In this document: one piece after another, positions 8,492-17,100 of the stretch | How the letters are laid out: each line of letters begins with the position of its first letter | Numbering within the stretch: the first letter of the stretch is position 1 | From: Paenibacillus camerounensis | Lineage (GTDB): Bacteria > Bacillota > Bacilli > Paenibacillales > Paenibacillaceae | Assembly (NCBI RefSeq): GCF_000723885.1 | Contig: NZ_CCDG010000006.1 | Span: forward strand, 124,001-188,000 | Length of the DNA: 64,000 bases | Reading direction: 5' to 3' | Notes under the pieces: generated by a model | Database searches by the model: none | Seen by the model: the letters and a program-made list of their open reading frames with translations, nothing else | Told to the model about the DNA's origin: nothing | Position numbers and translations under genes: made by a program

Positions 8492-8527
8492 AAACCAGGA
8501 ACCTTACAAACGAGGAGTGAACGCAAA

Positions 8528-9448
8528 GTGGTAAAAAAAATTAAAGCAGGCAGCAGCCAGCTTGAGGTAGCACAAATTTCACTTGGATGTATGCGGATTG
8601 CCGAGCTTTCCCCGAAAGAGGCGGATGTGCATATTCACAGTGCCTTAGAGGCGGGAATTGACTTTTTTGACCATGCAGATATATACGCCGGAGGTAAAGC
8701 TGAAGAAGTATTCGGAGATGTTGTAGCAGCAAGCCCCGGTATGCGCGACAAACTGCTGGTTCAGACCAAATGCGGAATCCGTGACGGGTTCTTCGACTTT
8801 TCCAAAGAGCACATTGTAGAGTCGGTTGAGAAGAGCCTGAAGCGCCTGAAGACCGATTATGTTGATGTATTGCTGCTGCACCGCCCGGACACTCTGATGG
8901 AGCCTGAGGAGGTGGCTGAAGCCTTTGATTATCTCGAGCAAAAGGGTATGGTCAAACACTTCGGCGTCAGCAACCTGAACCCGCTGCAAATCGAGCTGCT
9001 CAAAAAGAATGTAAAACAGCCTCTGCTCTTCAACCAGTTGCAGCTTAGCATCATGGTCTCCGGAATGATTGATGCCGGCTTCAATGTGAATATGACCAAC
9101 TCTGCATCCGTAGTGCATGATGGAGGCATTCTGGAGTACAGCCGCCTGCACGACATGACCATCCAGCCCTGGTCCCCGTTCCAGTACGGTTTCTTTGAAG
9201 GGGTATTCCTGGGCAACGACAAGTTCCCTGGGCTGAATGAAGTAATTAACCGTCTCGCAGCTGAAAAAGAGGTCACTGACACGGCTATCGCCATCGCCTG
9301 GCTGTTAAGACACCCTGCCGGTATGCAGCCGATTGTCGGTACAACCAACACTCAGCGCCTGCTTGATATTGCCAAAGCTTCTGACATTACCCTGACCCGT
9401 CAGGAATGGTATGAAATTTACCGCGCTGCCGGCAACAAGCTTCCTTAA
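8528..9448 (+). CDS. Aldo/keto reductase, YdhF-like
   Basis: A 306-residue NADPH-dependent oxidoreductase with a TIM-barrel fold. The catalytic tetrad is visible: Asp and Tyr in FFDHADIYAGG (about residues 48-53), Lys in LLVQTKCGI and His in VDVLLLHRPDT. The NADP-binding end reads LRHPAGMQPIVGTTNTQRL. Members reduce aldehydes or ketones; the physiological substrate is unknown. It starts at a GTG after a GAGGAG site and is controlled in all likelihood by the divergent MerR protein. A strong terminator follows at 9487. Confidence 0.92.
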   Translation: MVKKIKAGSSQLEVAQISLGCMRIAELSPKEADVHIHSALEAGIDFFDHADIYAGGKAEEVFGDVVAASPGMRDKLLVQTKCGIRDGFFDFSKEHIVESVEKSLKRLKTDYVDVLLLHRPDTLMEPEEVAEAFDYLEQKGMVKHFGVSNLNPLQIELLKKNVKQPLLFNQLQLSIMVSGMIDAGFNVNMTNSASVVHDGGILEYSRLHDMTIQPWSPFQYGFFEGVFLGNDKFPGLNEVINRLAAEKEVTDTAIAIAWLLRHPAGMQPIVGTTNTQRLLDIAKASDITLTRQEWYEIYRAAGNKLP

Positions 9449-9486
9449 GCAGCGGACAAGCCTGCACAGCCGCCCCCGATAAATAG

Positions 9487-9536
9487 AGAAGAGTACTCTT
9501 ACCAGCCCCTTTGGCAGGTGGAGTACTCTTTCTTTG
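9487..9536 (+). terminator. Terminator after the aldo/keto reductase
   Basis: Arms AAGAGTACTC and GAGTACTCTT, continued inward by ACC-GCC / GGC-GGT pairs, followed by TCTTT. It overlaps the open frame that precedes the next gene, which argues that the next gene starts later. Confidence 0.85.
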
Positions 9537-9634
9537 CTTTGCTTATTTTAACAGCAGTGACAGAATGCTTTGACAGCCTGCAGCCCTTTGCGCTATTTTT
9601 AAGTCAATATTTCAAAGTAGAACGGAGCCTGACA

Positions 9635-10093
9635 ATGGGACTGCATTTCATAGGTTTTATTCTGCCTCTTTTAATTTTGCTGCCGAATCTGCTGTTCATC
9701 TTCTTCGCTCCGCGCAATGTCCCGCCATCACTCACAGCTGCGCCTGTAATCTTTAATGCGCTGGAACGGGCTGGTCAGATTTCCTGCTTTACTTTACCCA
9801 TCCTGTTCGGCCAGAAAATCGCTATACAGCCCGTATCTTCTTTAGGGTGGTTAATGTTAATCTGCTTAATCTTCTACTATATGTGCTGGCTGCGCTACTA
9901 CCGGTCCGGCAGAACATTCAGCATGTTATTCAAACCATTAGGACCGCTCTCTTTACCTATGGCCATGTTCCCGGTTCTTTACTTTAGTCTGCTTGCAGTA
10001 TGGATAGGCTCTCTTCTCTTTGCTGCAGCTGCTGTAGTTTTTGCTATCGGACATCTTGCTGTAAGCTGGAATACCTATAAGCAAATCAGATAA
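9635..10093 (+). CDS. Small multi-pass membrane protein, unknown function
   Basis: A 152-residue protein with about four to five membrane segments. The open frame reaches back to 9518, but that part is inside the upstream terminator; the ATG at 9635 has CGGAG seven bases before it and gives an N-terminus that begins directly with a membrane helix. Residues around WLRYYRSGRTFSMLF form a basic cytoplasmic loop. I do not recognise the family. It stands alone between the reductase and the convergent GNAT gene. Confidence 0.7.
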   Translation: MGLHFIGFILPLLILLPNLLFIFFAPRNVPPSLTAAPVIFNALERAGQISCFTLPILFGQKIAIQPVSSLGWLMLICLIFYYMCWLRYYRSGRTFSMLFKPLGPLSLPMAMFPVLYFSLLAVWIGSLLFAAAAVVFAIGHLAVSWNTYKQIR

Positions 10094-10112
10094 AATTATA
10101 ACTCTATGAGTA

Positions 10113-10742
10113 TTACACAGGGTTAATGTTCAGCTCGAAGCTATAATTCGGTATTGAATTCCCCTTTGGCCCAATACCGAATTCGTTAAAAACCTTAAAA
10201 CCATTTTTACAATAAAACCTTTTGTTCAGCTCCGTGTGGGTAACCAGTGTGATCCGGCCGCCCCCGCGTTCACTAATGTAAGGGAATAGAAAATTATTAA
10301 ACAAGGTGCTCCCCAGGCTTTTTCCTTGAAAACCCTTCGCCACCGCTAAGGAATCTATGTACCAGCTCTCCTTCCCGTAACGATTACAAGCCTCCTTCAT
10401 TTTATCCAGTGTCCCCAGGATATTAAAAATCCGCTTAATGCCAAGCTGAGCAGCCAGTGCTAATCCGCCGTTTAACAGATATTGAGCAAAGCCCGGTCCC
10501 TTTGCCCCGCTTTTCTTCAGCAGAACAGCAGAAACAATTTTTCCGTCTAGAATCCCTACAAAGCACGCATTTTGCTGATAATATGATTTTGTATTAGTAT
10601 AATTAAGTCTGTACAAGTTTTCTTTATAGTCCTTATCCTGGGTCAAAATTAGCGGAAACAACGGATATTCTAAAAATGAATCAGTTAACAAAGCAGCAAC
10701 TTCTTGTAATTCATCCTTTTGGGCCAAGCGAAATGACTTCAC
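10113..10742 (-). CDS. GNAT family N-acetyltransferase
   Basis: About 209 residues. The acetyl-CoA loop of GNAT enzymes is visible as AVAKGFQGKSLGSTLF near residue 140, preceded by the strand SWYIDSLAV and followed by the family's LVTHTELNKRFYCKNGFKVF. Substrate unknown; small molecules such as amines or antibiotics are typical. The frame opens at 10751 with a GTG, but the GTG at 10742 lies eight bases after AAGAGG and is the better start. It is divergent from the TetR gene, which may regulate it. Confidence 0.85.
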   Translation of the reverse strand: MKSFRLAQKDELQEVAALLTDSFLEYPLFPLILTQDKDYKENLYRLNYTNTKSYYQQNACFVGILDGKIVSAVLLKKSGAKGPGFAQYLLNGGLALAAQLGIKRIFNILGTLDKMKEACNRYGKESWYIDSLAVAKGFQGKSLGSTLFNNFLFPYISERGGGRITLVTHTELNKRFYCKNGFKVFNEFGIGPKGNSIPNYSFELNINPV

Positions 10743-10822
10743 GTGAATCACCTCTTATATTCCTTTGATTTTTCTTATTGTAAACAGCAGATGTATAAAA
10801 TAGTATAGTCAATCCATTTTAT

Positions 10823-11434
10823 TTGTTTATTAATGAACAGGCGAAGCCTAATTGTACAGAAACGGGGTTAATTGTGGGAGATAGACGATCTATTAAAACT
10901 AAAGCATCGATAAAACAGGCCTTTCTGACATTATTAAATACTAAGGCTATTTCTAAAATAACCGTTTTAGAAATCTCGGAGCTTGCTGACATCGGCAGAA
11001 GTACTTTTTATTTGCATTATCAGGACATCTACGATTTATATAATGAAATTGAAGCTGAAATGTTTGATCAGTTAAATCAGTTCTATGATGATTCCTTTCC
11101 AATCAAGGATCATCATGATATTATGCAATTTATTAATAAACTTACAGACTACATTTATCGAAACAGAACTTTATTTAACCTGCTTACTAATCCGGAAGAC
11201 ACATTATTAACCTCCGAAAAATTTAAGCAATTTTTTAAAAAGAAGATCTTACAGGAAATGCTTGAGGATAGCAGAGATCGTACTAAATCATCATTGAATG
11301 AAGAAACGGAAAGTTTGTTTATTGCCTCAGGAGTAGTCGGGGTTATTGAGGACTGGATCGTACGCGGCATGAAAGAAGAACCTGCGGGAATGTCTCTGCG
11401 TATTCATCAGCTGCTGATGAAGTTAGAAGAATAA
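10823..11434 (+). CDS. TetR/AcrR family transcriptional regulator
   Basis: A regulator of up to 203 residues. The N-terminal helix-turn-helix is clear (ISKITVLEISELADIGRSTFYLHYQD), with an all-helical ligand and dimer domain after it. It resembles the Firmicute DhaS-like subgroup. The TTG at 10823 has no clear ribosome site; an in-frame GTG 17 codons later (LIVGDRR) follows GGGG and is a possible start. Divergent from the GNAT gene with about 80 bases between, so autoregulation and control of that gene are plausible. It is the last intact chromosomal gene before the tRNA scar. Confidence 0.85.
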   Translation: MFINEQAKPNCTETGLIVGDRRSIKTKASIKQAFLTLLNTKAISKITVLEISELADIGRSTFYLHYQDIYDLYNEIEAEMFDQLNQFYDDSFPIKDHHDIMQFINKLTDYIYRNRTLFNLLTNPEDTLLTSEKFKQFFKKKILQEMLEDSRDRTKSSLNEETESLFIASGVVGVIEDWIVRGMKEEPAGMSLRIHQLLMKLEE

Positions 11435-11469
11435 CCGTTTAACCTAACGAAAACGAGTTAATCAGTAAT

Positions 11470-11510
11470 AAAAAAAGGGTCCGTTAGAGATAATCTCTAA
11501 CGGACCCTTT
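11470..11510. terminator. Bidirectional terminator between TetR gene and tRNA scar
   Basis: A perfect 14-bp stem (GGGTCCGTTAGAGA / TCTCTAACGGACCC) with a 3-nt loop, flanked by A on the left and T on the right. It can end both the TetR transcript and the tRNA-Leu transcript coming from the right. Confidence 0.9.
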
Positions 11511-11515
11511 AGCTA

Positions 11516-11570
11516 TACCGGCGAGAGGACTCGAACCTCCACGGTTTCCCACTCGATTTTGAGTCGCGAC
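11516..11570 (-). tRNA. tRNA-Leu(CAA) 3' fragment, probable left attachment site of the ICE
   Basis: Read on the minus strand: an anticodon loop CTCAAAA (anticodon CAA), the strand TCGAG, a long variable arm TGGGAAACCGT, a T arm GGAGG-TTCGAGT-CCTCT, acceptor CGCCGGT and discriminator A, without encoded CCA. The 5' half of the tRNA is absent. TCGAG should pair with CTCGA but the sequence before the loop is CGCGA, so the tRNA sequence breaks within the anticodon stem. This is what an integration junction in a tRNA 3' end looks like. The fragment cannot make a functional tRNA. Confidence 0.75.
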
Positions 11571-11590
11571 TGCTATTAAGAAGATAGCAG
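11569..11590. repeat. Inverted repeat next to the attachment site
   Basis: CTGCTAT and ATAGCAG flank an 8-nt centre immediately beside the tRNA fragment. It could be a recombinase or excisionase arm site, or simply a small hairpin. Confidence 0.4.
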
Positions 11591-11615
11591 AAGTTAAGTC
11601 CATGAAGAGGAATTT

Positions 11616-11661
11616 AAAAACCGCGAAAAGCCTTGTAGAATCAAGGTTTTTCGCGGTTTTT
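11616..11661. terminator. Strong terminator at the left end of the element
   Basis: Arms of 20 bases (AAAAACCGCGAAAAGCCTTG and its complement with one mismatch) around a 6-nt loop, followed by T's in the plus direction and preceded by A's. It insulates the element's left end from outside transcription. Confidence 0.85.
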
Positions 11662-11797
11662 TTGGTTTTCCCCAAGTCCCGTAAAGGTTCCTGGCATCAG
11701 GGCAAAAAGAAGCCATTTTTGCACGTTGGAGAGAACTTGGGAAGAACTCAGGAAAAACAACAACAGATCAGCCCGCTCCCTACCATTGACAAAAAAA

Positions 11798-11813
11798 TGA
11801 AGCATCTGCTTCA
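11798..11813. promoter_or_regulatory. Palindromic operator candidate before parA
   Basis: TGAAGCATCTGCTTCA is a perfect 7-bp inverted repeat with a 2-bp centre. It lies just downstream of a TTGACA hexamer (11786-11791) and 16 bases before the parA start. The position suits autorepression by ParA or ParB, or a parS-like site. Confidence 0.4.
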
Positions 11814-11828
11814 GGGAGGGTAATTGAA

Positions 11829-12620
11829 ATGTCTAAAACAACGGTTATTACCATTGCCAATCAGAAAGGCGGTACAGGCAAAACGACTACTGCCTATAAT
11901 CTGGCTTATGCTTTATCTAATGAAGGAAAAAAAGTATTGCTGGTTGATTTTGATCCGCAAGGCAATCTCTCGATGTGCTTTGGCATTGAACAGCCGGATC
12001 AACTCCAGTTTTCCATGTTCAACGTCATGAACGCCATTATGAGTGACGAACCGCTGCCGCCTGCCGAGGAGTACATTCATTCACACGGCAATATCGACCT
12101 CATTCCGAGCAATATTGAATTGTCTGTTGCCGAGATTAACTTGCGGGATGAAATGGGCGGTGAGAAAACGCTGGCATCCCTGTTGGAACCGATGAAGCCT
12201 AACTATGATTACATCATTATCGACACCAACCCTTCACTTGGATTGCTAACGATCAATGCTTTGGCCGCCAGTGATAGTGTACTCATTCCCGTCAATCCGC
12301 AGCTATGGTCTGCCACAGGATTGACTCAGTTGCTCAGAATCATTGTTAAAGTCAAGAAGCGGATTAATCCGCGTATCATCATTGAAGGTATCCTGATGAC
12401 TATGTGCAACACCCGCACCAATTTATACAAGGAGGCTTTTCGTTTGGTCAAAGTTTACTACCGCGAAACCTTCCGTATCTTCGATGTGCAAATCCCACTG
12501 TCCGTCAAAGTTGGCGAAGCTAATTTCTACAGCCAGAGCATTATTCAATTTGAACCCAAATCCAAGGTAGCCGCGGCGTATCAAGAACTGGCAAAGGAGC
12601 TGATGTCCAGTGACTGCTAA
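11829..12620 (+). CDS. parA: ParA family partition ATPase (Soj-like)
   Basis: A 263-residue ATPase with the deviant Walker A motif ANQKGGTGKTTTAYNLAYAL near residue 10, Walker A' DFDPQGNLS and Walker B DYIIIDTNPSL. These proteins form ATP-dependent gradients on the nucleoid that move ParB-bound DNA and so keep plasmids and ICEs in daughter cells. The ATG has GGGAGG nine bases upstream. The reading frame overlaps the start of parB by 11 bases. It is the first gene of the element's left-hand operon. Confidence 0.95.
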   Translation: MSKTTVITIANQKGGTGKTTTAYNLAYALSNEGKKVLLVDFDPQGNLSMCFGIEQPDQLQFSMFNVMNAIMSDEPLPPAEEYIHSHGNIDLIPSNIELSVAEINLRDEMGGEKTLASLLEPMKPNYDYIIIDTNPSLGLLTINALAASDSVLIPVNPQLWSATGLTQLLRIIVKVKKRINPRIIIEGILMTMCNTRTNLYKEAFRLVKVYYRETFRIFDVQIPLSVKVGEANFYSQSIIQFEPKSKVAAAYQELAKELMSSDC

Positions 12621-13671
12621 GCGCCCTGTTCCCAAACTCACCAGCATCGATGAGTTATTGTTGCTAACGGAGAAAGACCAGCCTTCACTCGAACAGACTG
12701 TTGGAATTCAAACTGTACCGATCATCAAAATCAGAATGTATAAAGACCATCCATTCCGCTTATATGAAGGTGAACGCTTGGCGGATATGGTTAGCAGCAT
12801 CGAAAGTAACGGTATTCTTATTCCGGTTATTTTGCGAAAAATTGAAGCCGATGAGAATGGCTATGAATACGAAATGTTAGCTGGACATAACCGGATGAAC
12901 GCGGCGCAATCGCTAGGACTTGAACAATTGCCTGCAATTGTGAAGGATAATCTCACCGACGAAGAAGCGCTTATGTATGTGGTTGAAACCAATGTGTTGC
13001 AGCGCTCCTTTTCAGATATGTTTCCATCAGAAAAAGCAAAAGTGTTGTCACTTCGTTATTCAGATATGTTTTCACAGGGAAAACGAAATGACATTATTGA
13101 AGAATTAAAAACGCTTGAAAACCCGCAATACTACAAGGAAAATGAAACTTCGCCCCTAATAGGTACGAAGTTGAGAAGTGATGAGAAATTGGGACATGAG
13201 TATGGACTATCCAAAAATACAGTCGCCCGTCTACTTCGTATGAACAAACTCTCTCCTCCACTCAAAGCAATGGTAGACGATACGAAGATCGGGTTATACC
13301 CTGCGGTCAGCCTTTCCTATCTGAACGATACAGAACAGCAAGTTGTCCATGAGGCATTGTCACGGAATGACTATAAAGTAGATATGAAAAAGGCCGAACT
13401 CCTGCGTGAATACTCCGGCCATTTAACAGATGAGCAAGCAGACAGAATTTTGTCCGGTGAAGCGACACGCAAGCCGCGAAATAAAACGCCAGCTCCCTTC
13501 AAGCTCAAACATAAAGTATATGCAAAATACTTTTCCTCGTTTCACAAGGCCGCTGAGGTTGAGGAGATCATTGACAAGGCATTGGAAATGTTTTTCGTCA
13601 ATCAGCGGCAACAATCGAACGAATCATCCCATGAAAATAAGGAGGACAACACACATGAACCTCATCTTTAA
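12610..13671 (+). CDS. parB: ParB/RepB-type partition protein
   Basis: A 353-residue protein. The N-terminal ParB/sulfiredoxin-like domain holds the nucleotide-binding stretch EMLAGHNRMNAAQSLG (GHNR in place of the chromosomal GERR), followed by a helix-turn-helix (HEYGLSKNTVARLLRMN near residue 200) and a basic C-terminal part. It binds centromere-like parS sites and works with ParA. The GTG start overlaps the parA stop and has AAGGAG ten bases before it, which indicates translational coupling. Confidence 0.92.
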   Translation: MTAKRPVPKLTSIDELLLLTEKDQPSLEQTVGIQTVPIIKIRMYKDHPFRLYEGERLADMVSSIESNGILIPVILRKIEADENGYEYEMLAGHNRMNAAQSLGLEQLPAIVKDNLTDEEALMYVVETNVLQRSFSDMFPSEKAKVLSLRYSDMFSQGKRNDIIEELKTLENPQYYKENETSPLIGTKLRSDEKLGHEYGLSKNTVARLLRMNKLSPPLKAMVDDTKIGLYPAVSLSYLNDTEQQVVHEALSRNDYKVDMKKAELLREYSGHLTDEQADRILSGEATRKPRNKTPAPFKLKHKVYAKYFSSFHKAAEVEEIIDKALEMFFVNQRQQSNESSHENKEDNTHEPHL

Positions 13672-14107
13672 AGACATTGAACATGAACAGTTTTACGAGG
13701 GAAATCTTCGCATGACTCACAGCCAATATGATCCGTATCGTCAAGCTTTCTTTTATATCCTTGGGCTTACACCACAAACCCGGCAGCATATCCGCGATCT
13801 GTACGATTACGAAGAACAAGCCATTAGCCTAGAGGCACTGGAACAAAGCTGGCAGACCAGTACCTCTGTAAAAATGACTCGTCTTGCCTTTAACCTGTAC
13901 AACGGCTATACCGGAGATGCTGAAACCGGACGCGATCATCCGCGCAATTATAGTCCATATCAACTATTTGACACTGGACTGATGCCTTACTTTTTTGAAG
14001 CGATTAAACTTCGTTATGCGGAATATGCACATAGTCTGGAGCAGCCGTACTTTGCCTTTCCACCAACAGAAACAGATCACCATTCTTTATATGAACACGA
14101 AGCTTGA
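13655..14107 (+). CDS. Conserved ICE protein, DUF6075-like
   Basis: A 150-residue protein beginning MNLIFKDIEHEQFY. Its ATG has an AAGGAGG site and lies inside the end of parB (17-base overlap), so it is coupled to parB. Features are a FYILGLTPQTRQHIRDLYDY motif and a conserved NLYNGYTG. It matches the small protein (DUF6075 group) that recurs between parB and the large helicase in Firmicute integrative elements. The function is not known to me; the constant position suggests a maintenance or DNA-processing role. Confidence 0.75.
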   Translation: MNLIFKDIEHEQFYEGNLRMTHSQYDPYRQAFFYILGLTPQTRQHIRDLYDYEEQAISLEALEQSWQTSTSVKMTRLAFNLYNGYTGDAETGRDHPRNYSPYQLFDTGLMPYFFEAIKLRYAEYAHSLEQPYFAFPPTETDHHSLYEHEA

Positions 14108-14152
14108 ATCGTCTAGCGCCTACCTAACTCCAACTAGAAAGGAGAGTCTGAT

Positions 14153-17100
14153 ATGAGCCGCATTCAGCCCTTGCACCACCTATACGCATCCGCTATTGGA
14201 GACATCACTGCCAGCGGAGACGCCTGGAAACAATACCTGCTTTTTGCTGCATCCATATACAAATACTCCTTTGACAACAGTCTGCTTATTTATACCCAAC
14301 GCTCGGACGCAACCATGCTGGCTCCCCTGCCATTGTGGAATCAGCTAGGCCGTTATGTGAGAAAAGGAGAAAAGGGCATTGCCGTCTGTGATTTCCAACA
14401 AGGTACTCCGACAATAAGCCATCTGTTCGACGTCACCCAAACAACAGGCAAGCTGGCGCCTGCTGTCTGGAACTTAGAGCAGCTTGATCCAGACGAATTA
14501 GCTGGGCGGCTCACCTCCTACGATACGCTCAACCTTGCTGAAGCCATCTCCCGGCTTGTGCATGACACGATTCATTCATCCTGGGAAGAGTGGCTGCAAG
14601 GCATTGAACATGATATTCACGAGCATTTCTTAGGTAGTATTCCCATGCTTGGACTTGAACAGCACATGGGGGATGTAATAGAAGATAGTGTTCGCTATAT
14701 CATCCATCGCCGCTGTCAATTGCCCGAACCGAACCATACCGACTTTTCAACCATCATTCATTTTGATACTCTTTCACTAACTGCACGCTTGGGCTATCAG
14801 ATCAATAATCACGCTCGAAGTCTGCTCACAGACATTGCTCGTTACGTAAAAATAATGGAACAAGAAAGGAGCTTGGCTCATGAAACATCCCGACAAACCG
14901 ACCTTGACGTACCACGAAGTGGACGGATTATTGTATCCGAGCCTTCAAATCTCGAACGAAGCGACAACCGATCAACAAACCCTGGGCAAATTCGGACGAC
15001 TGGCACTGAATCATCTGCGGAATCACCACCCGCAACGCTTTCAGATTCTCCAGATGGAGGGCAATCTGATGACGAAAATGCAGCAAGTCGAACAGGAGGC
15101 AATCGAACGGATGGAGCAATTGACCAACCAACTACTTCACCTTCAGCCCATGCCGCAGACGGACGACACACTGGAACGGACACGACATTTGAACCATATC
15201 AAATCAACAGCCGAGGAACTGGTAATGAACGACATCATTCTGAAACCGCAATAATTGAAGAAAGTCTCCCTTCCCCCACCTCATCCGAGCCGCCATCAAG
15301 CGGTTCTTTTTTTATGCGCGACAAAGATGCGATTCCTACCGAAAAGCGAAGCGGAGAAGACATGCTGGCCTATTTGATTGTAAGTAATAGAAGCTCCTGG
15401 GCAACAAAACAACATGTTTATCAGTTCATAATAGATAGCCATCCTGTTAAATCGGCTGATCTTATCTCCTTTTTAAAACCACTGTATGGAATCAGCGGAG
15501 CAAGAGGCGATTTTGGGAATGGTCTTGTAGGCTATATGTTTGATGGCAAAGGAATTACGATTTCCTGGGAAGACATAAACGGATCGCATGAAGAACATTT
15601 TAAATGGAAGAAATTCAGTGACACATTACTTCAATTAATTGCAGAAGGACGCTATGACGAACACAAAGCTCCTTTTCCACCTGTAGAGCCAGAATGGACG
15701 TTATTTAATTATTCGAACGAGCAAGTAGAAATTGAAGATGATTTCAAAAAGTCCGAGGATGACCAGCAAAACTTATTTAATCATGCTGATGGTCAACATC
15801 AAGATGCTCCTTCTCCATTCATAAACACCGAAACCACCAATGACAGTATAATATCTTCTCCAAATGCTCAACCCAATCCCTCCACTATGACAAATTATCG
15901 CTTTCAAGCCGAACAATCTCCTTTTGTGTCTGGCCCAAAGAGCAAGTATAAGCAGAATGTGAAGGCGATTCGGCTACTCAAGCAATTGGAATCAGAACAG
16001 CGGCAAGCTACAGCAGATGAACAGCATGTTTTAGCCGGTTATGTTGGGTGGGGCGGATTAGCCAATGCTTTTCATCCTACTGCGACTGGCTGGGAAAGCG
16101 AATATGCCGAACTGAAGCAACTTTTAGATGAAGACGAATATGCAGCTGCTCGTAACTCCACCATTACATCCTTCTATACCGAGCAATCCTTAATTCAGAC
16201 CATCCATGCGACTTTACTTCGTTTCGATCTCACCTCTGGTGCTAGACGCCGCTTGCTGGAACCTTCTATGGGTAGTGGAAACTTCTTTTCCGTTTTGCCG
16301 CCTGAATGGGATGATGCTGAACTTCATGGCGTGGAGTTGGATTCGCTAACAGGAAGAATTTCACGACAGCTCTATCCCAAGGCGACCATTCATATCCAGG
16401 GCTTTGAAACCATAGACTGGCGCGAACAACGCTTTGATGCTATCTTCTCTAATATCCCGTTTCATAACATTCGTATTCATGATCACCGCTATAGCAACAG
16501 TCACTACATTCACGATTACTTCTTTATCCGTTCGCTGGACTTGCTCAAGCCTGGCGGCATGTTGGCTTTTATTGTCAGTAAAGGCACAATGGATAAACAA
16601 GACTCCAGTGTACGTCAGATCCTCGCACAAAAGGCTGAACTAGTCGGCATGGCTCGTTTGCCCAATACGACCTTCCAATCTCTTGCGGGCGCTACAGTCA
16701 CTACAGATATTGTATTTTTGCAAAAACGGGAGTCACCGCTTCCCCTCACCCAAGCAGACATGCCCGAATGGATCGAGGTTGGCGAAACGCCAGATGGTGT
16801 GCCCGTCAATCGTTATTACATGTCCCATCCTGAAATGCTGCTCGGACAAATGCAATGGGATCGGGGAATGTATGGAGCAGAGAAATCCAGTGCATGTATT
16901 CCATATGAAGGACAACCTCTGCTACCTGCTCTGGAGCAAGCGCTGGGTACACTACAAGCTCATTTTCCAGATTTGCCGAATGAGGCAGCTCAACCCCATA
17001 ACAATAGCTCCTCCCTCTTACTGGATGAGGAAAAAGAACCCGTCCGAAAAGCACCACCTGGCACAAAAAACTTTACGTTTATCGTCGAACAAGAACGCAT

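Noticed and set aside
14878-15183. A 101-codon minus-strand frame over the TnpV-like region
   Set aside because: Third overlapping frame without a ribosome site; only the plus-strand TnpV-like frame has a protein-like sequence.
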